From Thermoflavifilum sp. (GTDB lineage: Bacteria > Bacteroidota > Bacteroidia > Chitinophagales > Chitinophagaceae): DNA of 11,434 bases. The DNA lies in the NCBI GenBank assembly GCA_019683625.1, contig JADGHY010000044.1, positions 1-11,434 on the forward strand, written 5' to 3'. Shown here one piece after another: positions 1 through 5,990 of the stretch (the stretch's first letter is position 1; each line of letters opens with the position of its first letter). The notes beneath the pieces are model-generated. The model was not told the origin of the DNA. It did not search any database and saw nothing but the letters and a program-made list of their open reading frames with translations. A program made the position numbers and the translations under genes.

Positions 1-17
1 ACCCCGCTTTATGCTTT

Positions 18-33
18 GTGCAAACGTTTTCGT
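18..33. promoter_or_regulatory. LacI/PurR-family operator-like site
   Basis: The 16 bases GTGCAAACGTTTTCGT contain the 8-bp palindrome AAACGTTT centred on CG. This is the hallmark of LacI-family operators, and the site differs from the E. coli PurR operator consensus (ANGCAANCGNTTNCNT) only at the first base. It lies 59 bases before the ATG at 92 and about 35 bases upstream of the putative -7 element at 68. LacI-family repressors commonly control sugar-use genes, which fits the DUF1080 and GH97 genes downstream (inference). It could equally serve a divergent gene to the left of the window. No regulator gene is visible here. Confidence 0.45.
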
Positions 34-67
34 CTTACGCATGCTGCAATCTCCGTAAAATGTTTTG

Positions 68-79
68 TATTTTGGATAA
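68..79 (+). promoter_or_regulatory. possible Bacteroidota -7 promoter element of the DUF1080 gene
   Basis: TATTTTGGATAA resembles the Bacteroidota -7 box TANNTTTG but is one T short. It ends 12 bases before the ATG at 92. The same 12-mer occurs before the lipoprotein gene at 4399-4410, which gives some support for a role. I see no convincing -33 TTTG at the right distance. There is also no Shine-Dalgarno sequence before the ATG. Confidence 0.28.
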
Positions 80-91
80 AAATTCATCTCT

Positions 92-808
92 ATGCAATCA
101 CTGTTTCGCCTGATGGTAACGATTCTCATACCTCAAATATTTTTGCTCATGTCAACCGCTGCCCAACCCTTGAACACCCTTAGCCCACAGGAAAAACAAC
201 AAGGCTGGCAGCTGCTCTTTAATGGGCACGATCTCAAAGGCTGGCATGGTTACCAACATCAGCCTGCAACGGCCTGGGAAGTGGTTAATGGCACCCTGCA
301 TTGCAAAGGCAAGGGCAGCGGATTCGCCCCCGTTGATCTGGTCACCGACGATAGCAGTTTCTCCAGCTTTGATTTGCAGATCGACTGGAAAATTGCACCC
401 CGCGGCAATAGCGGTATCCTCTATCTGGTTCGCGAAACACAACCTGCATCGTATTACACAGGACCCGAGTTTCAAATCATTGATGATGTGCATTATCCCG
501 GAAAACTTGAACCTTGGCAACATACCGGTGCCGATTATGCCATGCATGTGCCCCGCATCAGGCCCGTGCATCCCGCCGGCGAATGGAATCATGCCGAAAT
601 CATCATCCGAGGCGCTCATGTACAATATTGGCTGAATGGCCAAAAAATTCTCGAATTCGATATGTGGACACCCCAATGGTATGCGCTGAAAAATCAAGGG
701 AAATGGAAAGATTATCCTGAGTACGGTAAATACCATAGTGGCCATATTGCCCTGCAGGATCATGGAGATGAAGTGTGGTTTAGAAATATCAAAATCAAAA
801 AATACTGA
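92..808 (+). CDS. secreted DUF1080 / 3-keto-disaccharide hydrolase family protein
   Basis: The 238-residue product is one PF06439 domain (DUF1080, now called 3-keto-disaccharide hydrolase), a concanavalin A-like jelly roll. Residues 1-25 form a signal peptide with a hydrophobic core and a likely cut after STAAQ. Family hallmarks are GWQLLFNGHDLKGWH at 38-52, DWKIAPRGNSGILY at 98-111, GPEFQIIDD at 124-132, GEWNHAEIIIRG at 163-174, and the closing strand IALQDHGDEVWFRNIKIK at 219-236. The protein is full length for a single-domain member and should be periplasmic or surface-exposed. Characterised relatives hydrolyse 3-keto-glycosides made by a glycoside 3-dehydrogenase; the substrate here cannot be read from sequence. 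The ATG at 92 is chosen because it opens the signal peptide. It has no Shine-Dalgarno sequence. A 133-base gap with its own promoter candidate separates it from the GH97 gene. Confidence 0.9.
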   Translation: MQSLFRLMVTILIPQIFLLMSTAAQPLNTLSPQEKQQGWQLLFNGHDLKGWHGYQHQPATAWEVVNGTLHCKGKGSGFAPVDLVTDDSSFSSFDLQIDWKIAPRGNSGILYLVRETQPASYYTGPEFQIIDDVHYPGKLEPWQHTGADYAMHVPRIRPVHPAGEWNHAEIIIRGAHVQYWLNGQKILEFDMWTPQWYALKNQGKWKDYPEYGKYHSGHIALQDHGDEVWFRNIKIKKY

Positions 809-855
809 TACCCTCACCGCGGAAACAACTCCTGGAGGATCTTATTTTTTACATA

Positions 856-870
856 GATGATCCCATCATC
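856..870. repeat. perfect 6-bp inverted repeat with 3-base spacer
   Basis: GATGATCCCATCATC is a perfect 6-bp inverted repeat around CCC, in the DUF1080-GH97 spacer. It is followed by GGGTACATTTTT. It could be a small hairpin ending the DUF1080 transcript (the CCC can also pair with the following GGG) or an operator half-pair ahead of the GH97 promoter. The stem is AT-rich and the T-tract is 8 bases away, so it is not a convincing intrinsic terminator. Confidence 0.25.
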
Positions 871-900
871 GGGTACATTTTTCTGAGCAGAAAGGAAAAT

Positions 901-908
901 TATTTTTG
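901..908 (+). promoter_or_regulatory. Bacteroidota -7 promoter element of the GH97 gene
   Basis: TATTTTTG matches the Bacteroidota -7 consensus TANNTTTG exactly and lies 33 bases before the ATG at 942, predicting a short leader of about 25-30 bases. Upstream T-rich sequence (878-885) might contain a degenerate -33 element, but no clear TTTG is present. It suggests that the GH97-amidase pair can be transcribed independently of the DUF1080 gene. Confidence 0.42.
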
Positions 909-941
909 TATGTTTAGCATCGATATGAAAATTCAGCTGAC

Positions 942-2900
942 ATGAAACATCTGTCTATCCTCGCCTGTTTGATTTTCATATTTGGGAAAAGCCCGGCGCA
1001 ATCTTACGAACTTCATTCTCCCGATGGGCAAACCCGCATAGAAGTGAAACACGAACATGGTGTGCATTTTACCGTATGGCGCCATGGGAATGTTTGGATT
1101 CCTGATGTGCAAATTGGCCTGGTGATTGATCATGACACCCTGGGCAATGATCGCATCCAACGCATCAGCACCGACCATATCCAGCAGATGATTACCCCTG
1201 TGGTGGCCATTAAAAACAAAGAAATTCCCGATACCTGTAATGTGCTCACACTCATTTTCCGCAAGGCATATCGTATCGTATTCAGGGTGTATAATGATGC
1301 AGTAGCTTACCGGTTTGAAACTGCATGGAAACAAGATTCTGTAAATATCCAACATGAAATTTGCACCGTGCACATGCCAAGCGGCACACAAGCCTATTTT
1401 CAATGGGCTCCCCGCTGGATGAATAATTATGAACATGTGTATCAACGGCTACCCCTCGATAGCCTGACAGCCGAGAAAACTGCACAACTGCCTCTGTTGA
1501 TGAAATTATCCGACGGAAAAAATGTGCTGTTTACCGAATCAGATTTGTACGATTATCCCGGCATGTATTTTACGGGTGATGGCAAGGGATTGATGACGGC
1601 CATTTATCCACCGGCTGTGAAAAGCGTCAGGCTTTTGCAGCGCCCGCAACCAGGCTGGGATCGGGAAGTATATCCCCAAGAAGAGTATCCTTATATCGCA
1701 CGCACATCGGGAACAAGAACCTTCCCCTGGCGTGTGCTGGCATTTGCCGATACCGATCCGCAATTGTTGAACAACGAGATTGTATACAAACTGGCACAAC
1801 CCAACAAAATAGAAAACACCTCCTGGATTCAGCCCGGACAGGTGGCTTGGGATTGGTGGAATGACTGGGATATTACCGGCGTAAATTTCCGGGCAGGCAT
1901 CAACACAAATACCTACAAATACTACATTGACTTCGCAGCCCGCCACCATATTCCCTATATCATCATGGACGATGGCTGGTATGAATTAGGTGACCTGACT
2001 AAGGTAGTGCCCGATATAGATATGCCTGAATTGCTCGATTACGCCAAACAGAAAGACGTAGGGGTGATCTTATGGTGTTCCTGGCACACGCTGGATCAAC
2101 AGATGGATACGGTATTGCCTCTGTTTGCCAGCTGGGGCATCAAGGGAATAAAAGTGGATTTCATGGATCGGGACGATCAGGCAGTGGTGAATTTCTACTG
2201 GCGCTGTGCCGCAGCAGCTGCCAGATACCATTTACTGGTGGATTTTCACGGGGCACACAAACCTGCAGGCCTGCAGCGTACCTATCCGAATGTGGTGAAC
2301 TTTGAAGGCGTGCCTGGCCTGGAACAAGACAAATGGTCATCAACCATTGCCACATCCACCATGGCCGTAACCTTACCTTTTATTCGCATGTTTGCCGGCC
2401 CAATGGATTATACACCCGGGGCCATGCGCAATGCCCAGCCTCGCGATTTTGCACCGATATTCCGACATCCTATGAGCCTGGGCACCCGATGCCAGCAACT
2501 GGCTATGTATGTGTTGTACGATGCTCCCCTGCAAATGTTGAGCGATAATCCTGTAGCCTATGAAAAAGAAGCTCCTTGTCTCGACTTCATTACCGCTGTT
2601 CCCACCACCTGGGATCAAACCATCCCTATTGCAGGGGAGGTGGGTAAGTATTTGCTTGTGGCACGCAAAAAGGGAAATACCTATTTTGTGGGTGCCATGA
2701 CTAATGAGCAGGCTCGTGACCTCACGCTTTCCTTCTCATTCCTGCCACCAGGCACACACCATATCGTATATTTTGCCGATGGCATGAATGCTGACCGCAA
2801 TGGCAATGATTATGTACGTAAAGAAGCTACGGTGCAGGCTGGCGACGTGTGGCATATTCATCTGGCACCAGGGGGCGGATGGGTGGCACGTATTGAATAA
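942..2900 (+). CDS. glycoside hydrolase family 97 alpha-glycosidase, retaining-type active site (alpha-galactosidase-like)
   Basis: The 652-residue protein has the GH97 architecture: signal peptide 1-20, N-terminal beta-sandwich about 21-285, catalytic (beta/alpha)8 barrel about 290-545, and C-terminal beta domain about 550-650. Barrel signatures include WDWWNDWDITGVNF (303-316), YIIMDDGWYE (339-348) and GIKGIKVDFMDRDDQ (399-413). D406 sits where retaining members such as B. thetaiotaomicron BtGH97b have their nucleophile. E461 (GLEQDKW) lies 55 residues later, the same spacing as that enzyme's D415/E470 pair. E199 (FTESDLYDYPG) matches the family's calcium-binding glutamate. Inverting SusB-type enzymes lack the D406 equivalent, so a retaining enzyme acting on alpha-galactosides is more likely than an alpha-glucosidase (inference). 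It should be periplasmic. The stop lies 15 bases before the amidase ATG, so the two are probably co-transcribed. Confidence 0.93.
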   Translation: MKHLSILACLIFIFGKSPAQSYELHSPDGQTRIEVKHEHGVHFTVWRHGNVWIPDVQIGLVIDHDTLGNDRIQRISTDHIQQMITPVVAIKNKEIPDTCNVLTLIFRKAYRIVFRVYNDAVAYRFETAWKQDSVNIQHEICTVHMPSGTQAYFQWAPRWMNNYEHVYQRLPLDSLTAEKTAQLPLLMKLSDGKNVLFTESDLYDYPGMYFTGDGKGLMTAIYPPAVKSVRLLQRPQPGWDREVYPQEEYPYIARTSGTRTFPWRVLAFADTDPQLLNNEIVYKLAQPNKIENTSWIQPGQVAWDWWNDWDITGVNFRAGINTNTYKYYIDFAARHHIPYIIMDDGWYELGDLTKVVPDIDMPELLDYAKQKDVGVILWCSWHTLDQQMDTVLPLFASWGIKGIKVDFMDRDDQAVVNFYWRCAAAAARYHLLVDFHGAHKPAGLQRTYPNVVNFEGVPGLEQDKWSSTIATSTMAVTLPFIRMFAGPMDYTPGAMRNAQPRDFAPIFRHPMSLGTRCQQLAMYVLYDAPLQMLSDNPVAYEKEAPCLDFITAVPTTWDQTIPIAGEVGKYLLVARKKGNTYFVGAMTNEQARDLTLSFSFLPPGTHHIVYFADGMNADRNGNDYVRKEATVQAGDVWHIHLAPGGGWVARIE

Positions 2901-2906
2901 AAGGAG
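2901..2906 (+). promoter_or_regulatory. strong Shine-Dalgarno sequence of the amidase gene
   Basis: AAGGAG begins immediately after the GH97 stop codon and ends 9 bases before the ATG at 2916. It supports that start over downstream methionines. It stands out because none of the other starts in this window has a comparable purine box, as expected in Bacteroidota. It may keep translation of the second gene efficient independently of the first. Confidence 0.55.
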
Positions 2907-2915
2907 AATAGCCAC

Positions 2916-3773
2916 ATGAAATCAAGAAAGCCATTCTCGCGCCTGTGGTGTTGCCTACGTTGGTTGCTCGTGGGTATATGGCTGAGCTGTAACCCGCATC
3001 TGTATCCCCTTAATCCTGCCACCCGGGCAGCTTACCGGCATCAGCTGAAAGAAATGCGAAAAGTCTACCGGCATTTTGTGCCCATACAGCTGCCCATGGA
3101 TTCGCTTCAACAGGCTTTTTGGATGGCTCCCTCTCCCAATTTCAATATCCGATATCCAAATCTGGTGATCATCCATCAAACTGAAGAACAAAGTTGCGCC
3201 CAATCTTTGGCCACGCTCACCAATGCCTTTAGGGCAGGCCGGGTGAGCAGCCATTACTTGATTTGCAAAGACGGCACCATCTTCCAGCTGGTACCCGACG
3301 TGTATCGCGCCTGGCAAGCAGGCGTTTCCCGATGGGGGCCCATCCGCGACGTAAATTCTGCATCCATCGGCATTGAACTCGATAATACCGGCCATGAGCC
3401 TTTTCCCGACACCCAAATCCATGCGCTGTTGATATTATTGCATGTCCTGCAACAACGCTATCATCTGGATACCGCTAATTTTATAGGACATGCCGATATT
3501 GCACCCACACGCAAACAGGATCCCAGCATCTATTTCCCCTGGGATCGCCTGGCTGCAGCCGGATTCGGCTATTGGCGCGATAGCGTGCTGGTGTCTCCTC
3601 CTCCCGACTTTCACCCGCTCGATGCCTTACGCATCATCGGCTACGACTTGAGTGATACTACTGCTGCCATTGTAGCCTTCAAACGGCATTTCGTGCAAAC
3701 AGACCTCTCACCCGTGCTGGATAGCTTTTCCCTGAAGGTGTTATACGATATTTATCCCAAATACCGCAGATAA
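2916..3773 (+). CDS. lipoprotein N-acetylmuramoyl-L-alanine amidase (Amidase_2, AmiD/AmpD-like)
   Basis: The 285-residue protein is a zinc amidase of the Amidase_2/PGRP fold, expected to cut the bond between MurNAc and the stem-peptide L-alanine. The zinc ligands are visible as H87 (VIIHQTE), H192 (FIGHADIAP) and D202 (RKQDPS). E154 (IGIELDN) and K200 match catalytic E116 and K162 of AmpD. HYLICKDGTIFQLV (113-126) is another family motif. The N-terminus has a hydrophobic segment ending in WLSC, so C25 is probably lipidated, although tryptophan at -3 is unusual. No acidic residues follow the cysteine, so a surface-export signal is absent and a periplasm-facing anchor is likely. Residues 233-285 resemble the small C-terminal peptidoglycan-binding domain of AmiD. 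It is probably the second gene of the GH97 operon. Its stop is one base from the end of convergent sixA. Confidence 0.88.
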   Translation: MKSRKPFSRLWCCLRWLLVGIWLSCNPHLYPLNPATRAAYRHQLKEMRKVYRHFVPIQLPMDSLQQAFWMAPSPNFNIRYPNLVIIHQTEEQSCAQSLATLTNAFRAGRVSSHYLICKDGTIFQLVPDVYRAWQAGVSRWGPIRDVNSASIGIELDNTGHEPFPDTQIHALLILLHVLQQRYHLDTANFIGHADIAPTRKQDPSIYFPWDRLAAAGFGYWRDSVLVSPPPDFHPLDALRIIGYDLSDTTAAIVAFKRHFVQTDLSPVLDSFSLKVLYDIYPKYRR

Positions 3774-3774
3774 G

Positions 3775-4293
3775 TCAAACTTGCGTTTGCTGCAGCTTTT
3801 CGGGATATTCAAAAAACCACAGCCGCTTCTCGGCTTGCCAGAAACGGGCCCATTCCGTGGTCTGAACATGAAAGGCCACTACGCCGCAGGTGGGAATATG
3901 CTGAATGTTATAGGCGGTGAGGGCATTGGCAAACAAGGTAATACCCGGATTATGGGAAACCAATGCGATGATTTTGTAATGATCTGGTACAGCCTTGATA
4001 GTATCTATGAAATCGGTGAGATCGGCCTGATATAGGTTGGGCTGCCATTGGATTGCGTCTGTCGGATAATGCCATTCCTGCGCCATAAGCTGAGCCGTGG
4101 TTGCAGCCCTAAGCACAGGACTGCTGATGAGCCGTTCGGGCACAGCCTTGAGTTGCTGAAGCCGACGGGCCATTTGCACGGCATCAGCCTCTCCCCTGGC
4201 AGTTAACGGACGATCGCGATCCGTGGCATGGGCGGGAGCCTTGCCCTCAGGCCAGTCGGCCTTCGCATGACGAATGAGCAATAATGTTTTCAT
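3775..4293 (-). CDS. sixA: SixA-type phosphohistidine phosphatase (histidine phosphatase superfamily)
   Basis: The 172-residue cytoplasmic protein belongs to branch 1 of the histidine phosphatase superfamily. The RHA motif is at R8-H9-A10 (LLLIRHAKADWP), with H9 the residue phosphorylated during catalysis. Other pocket residues are R62 (SSPVLRAATTAQ) and H114 (LVSHNPGI). The segment DRDRPLTARGEADA (25-38) is typical of SixA. SixA removes phosphate from histidine phosphotransfer domains such as that of ArcB in E. coli; no partner kinase or HPt protein is in this window, so the target is unknown. Length fits the family (about 160-175). The gene stands alone, converging with the amidase gene (1-base gap) and divergent from the lipoprotein gene. 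The start opens directly on the first beta strand. A low-specificity phosphatase of the same family remains possible. Confidence 0.85.
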   Translation of the reverse strand: MKTLLLIRHAKADWPEGKAPAHATDRDRPLTARGEADAVQMARRLQQLKAVPERLISSPVLRAATTAQLMAQEWHYPTDAIQWQPNLYQADLTDFIDTIKAVPDHYKIIALVSHNPGITLFANALTAYNIQHIPTCGVVAFHVQTTEWARFWQAEKRLWFFEYPEKLQQTQV

Positions 4294-4328
4294 GCCGGAT
4301 TAGGGCTATTTCGGAAACAATACTTCTA

Positions 4329-4336
4329 CAAATGTA
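4329..4336 (-). promoter_or_regulatory. candidate -7 promoter element of sixA
   Basis: CAAATGTA on the + strand reads TACATTTG on the - strand, an exact TANNTTTG match 35 bases before the sixA ATG. No good -33 TTTG is seen at the expected spacing, so the call rests on the -7 box alone. Confidence 0.33.
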
Positions 4337-4372
4337 CAAATCCCCTCCCGAGCTGGTAAGCCGTTTTCATGA

Positions 4373-4410
4373 TTTTGTTTATCGTTTCATTTTGCATTTA
4401 TTTTGGATAA
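4373..4410 (+). promoter_or_regulatory. candidate promoter of the small lipoprotein gene
   Basis: TTTTG at 4373-4377 and TATTTTGG at 4399-4406 resemble the Bacteroidota -33 (TTTG) and -7 (TANNTTTG, one T short) boxes, separated by 21 bases. The -7 region shares the 12-mer TATTTTGGATAA with the region before the DUF1080 gene. The ATG at 4443 is 32 bases downstream. The 149-base spacer (4294-4442) is divergent and AT-rich, with nothing else recognisable. Confidence 0.35.
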
Positions 4411-4442
4411 TACTCATTGTTGAATCCATCTAATGCTTTGCC

Positions 4443-4889
4443 ATGAATCGCAATTTTGTTCATCTCGCCACATGCATCTGGTTGGCCGGATTATGCCTCA
4501 CCGGTTGTCATTCTGCTCAGCAACGTGCTGCACAGCGCACACCACAGGATAGCCTCCAAATGCTGGAAGATCATATCCTGCAGGTACACGATAGCCTGAT
4601 GGGAAAAATTGATGCCTTGCGCCAGGCCAGTGCCACCATGCGACATCTTCAGGATTCCTTACATCTGCAAGATACCAGTTGGACACGCACCATAGGCTTG
4701 TTGAGCCTGGCCGACAGTGCTATGTTCAACTGGATGGGGCAATTTGATATCGATAAAGACACGGCACAACCCGAATTGCGCAAACAGTACCTGATGCAGC
4801 AACTGCAATATGTGGAACGCGTAAAAGACAGCATGTACACCGCGCTCGACAGCGCCCGGCTGTTGCTGAAACCTTATACCGAACGATGA
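4443..4889 (+). CDS. small helical lipoprotein of unknown function
   Basis: The 148-residue product starts with a lipoprotein signal peptide; LTGC gives C22 as the likely lipidated cysteine. The rest looks almost wholly helical. One region covers about 37-75 (SLQMLEDHILQVHDSLMGKI...) and another about 115-145, with heptad-like leucines suggesting coiled coils. The layout of an early VHD-LM segment and a middle LADSAMFNWMGQF segment (91-103) resembles Bacteroidota lipoproteins often labelled 'viral A-type inclusion protein', a name that carries no function. No acidic residues follow C22 (HSAQQR), so surface export is not indicated and a periplasm-facing location is inferred. No Shine-Dalgarno sequence precedes the ATG. 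Its last 16 bases overlap the end of nagA on the other strand. No function is proposed. Confidence 0.82.
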   Translation: MNRNFVHLATCIWLAGLCLTGCHSAQQRAAQRTPQDSLQMLEDHILQVHDSLMGKIDALRQASATMRHLQDSLHLQDTSWTRTIGLLSLADSAMFNWMGQFDIDKDTAQPELRKQYLMQQLQYVERVKDSMYTALDSARLLLKPYTER

Positions 4890-5977
4890 AGCAGGTGAAA
4901 ATGCTTATCGAATACGATTACCCCGGAACGATAACCGGGTTGCAGCAATCCGATTTGATGAGCCAATCCTATGGCCTTGGCAGGATACCATGAAGCCATG
5001 CGAAGAGCTTCATCGAGCGGAATACCTACTTGTTCGACACAAAAAGCCACAGCCTTCAGCATCGTCAATGTTGAGCCGGCCAGTGTGCCTTCCTGGTTCA
5101 CAAACCTATCCGGTTGCCGCAAATAAATATAGGAGGATCCCTGCTTGTTTTCTTCCACAGCGTCGGTAATCAGAAACAATCTTTCGGCCATGATGGCTTT
5201 GCTCAGGCGGATATTAGCCGGATGCACATGAATACCATCTGCAATGATGCTGGCATATACCTGAGGATGGTCGAGGATAGCTCCTGCCAGGCCAGGCTCA
5301 CGTGTTTGCAGGGGCGACATGGCATTGAACAAATGCGTGGCCAGTCGAATGCCCGTTTGGGAAAAGGCCTGCATAGCCTGGGCATAGGTGGCTGCACTGT
5401 GCCCGGCCGAAACCCGAATGCCGGCCTGTAGCAGGATTTCTACACATGCCGCATCGCAGCATTCCGGAGCTAATGTGATCATCCGAAGGGCATCGTGGTA
5501 TTGCGCCAGTTGCTTGGCCTCATCTTTTTGCAAGCGGCGAATGTATTTTTCCAGATGCGCTCCCCGCTTTTGAGGGTTGAGGAATGGTCCTTCCCAATGC
5601 ACGCCAATAGCGGCCTGCCCACCCGCATCCCGGTATTGCCGATAAGCTGCTAAAGCCTTTTCCATCAAGGCCGGCTCATGAGTGGCCACGGTGGGTTGAA
5701 AATACAACGCGCCTCCTTCTTTGCTATATTGTTCGGTGGCCTGAAGAGATGACACATCGGGATACAAAGAAAACAATTTGCCGTTCCCTCCGTAAATCTG
5801 CAAGTCCACCAGCCCGGGTGCAATATGATTGCCTTGTACATCTATTTGTTGAAAACCTTCCGGAATGGCATCCTGTGGTACAATGTCCAGCACTTGATAC
5901 CCATCTGCCAGCACCGCAACATGGGTTAATACTTGATTGCCGGTGTACACGATGCCATTGTAATAAGCCTGTCGCAT
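4874..5977 (-). CDS. nagA: N-acetylglucosamine-6-phosphate deacetylase
   Basis: The 367-residue amidohydrolase-superfamily enzyme converts GlcNAc-6-phosphate to glucosamine-6-phosphate plus acetate in the cytoplasm, in amino-sugar and cell-wall recycling. Motifs in order: APGLVDLQIYGGNG (53-66), HWEGPFLNPQKRGAH (127-141) with metal ligand E129, AGHSAAT (191-197) with H193, RLATHLFNAMSPL (211-223) with H215, IADGIHVHP (245-253), LFLITDA (267-273) with catalytic D272, and GTLAGSTLTM (297-306). The first motif has Q60 instead of the HxH of many amidohydrolases, as in the single-metal E. coli type. Length is normal (about 370-390). The 13-base gap after the omega-amidase stop is T-rich with no Shine-Dalgarno sequence, so nagA is probably the last gene of the uvrD-recX-amidase-nagA directon. 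No nagB or kinase is present in the window. Confidence 0.94.
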   Translation of the reverse strand: MRQAYYNGIVYTGNQVLTHVAVLADGYQVLDIVPQDAIPEGFQQIDVQGNHIAPGLVDLQIYGGNGKLFSLYPDVSSLQATEQYSKEGGALYFQPTVATHEPALMEKALAAYRQYRDAGGQAAIGVHWEGPFLNPQKRGAHLEKYIRRLQKDEAKQLAQYHDALRMITLAPECCDAACVEILLQAGIRVSAGHSAATYAQAMQAFSQTGIRLATHLFNAMSPLQTREPGLAGAILDHPQVYASIIADGIHVHPANIRLSKAIMAERLFLITDAVEENKQGSSYIYLRQPDRFVNQEGTLAGSTLTMLKAVAFCVEQVGIPLDEALRMASWYPAKAIGLAHQIGLLQPGYRSGVIVFDKHFHLLHRSV

Positions 5978-5990
5978 AAGAAAAAATATA

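Noticed and set aside
1..91. Possible end of an upstream gene or a small RNA at the left edge
   Set aside because: I see no convincing coding frame or RNA structure in this short stretch apart from the operator-like site and -7-like box.
152..817. 221-codon open frame antisense to the DUF1080 gene
   Set aside because: No domain pattern and rich in Met, Ile, Pro and Gly as expected of a reverse shadow. The + strand gene has a signal peptide and family motifs.
4922..4939. CCCGG-8-CCGGG hairpin as a terminator for the small lipoprotein gene
   Set aside because: It is inside the nagA coding sequence (Q-P-G-Y-R-S-G) and has no T-run after it; codon content explains it.
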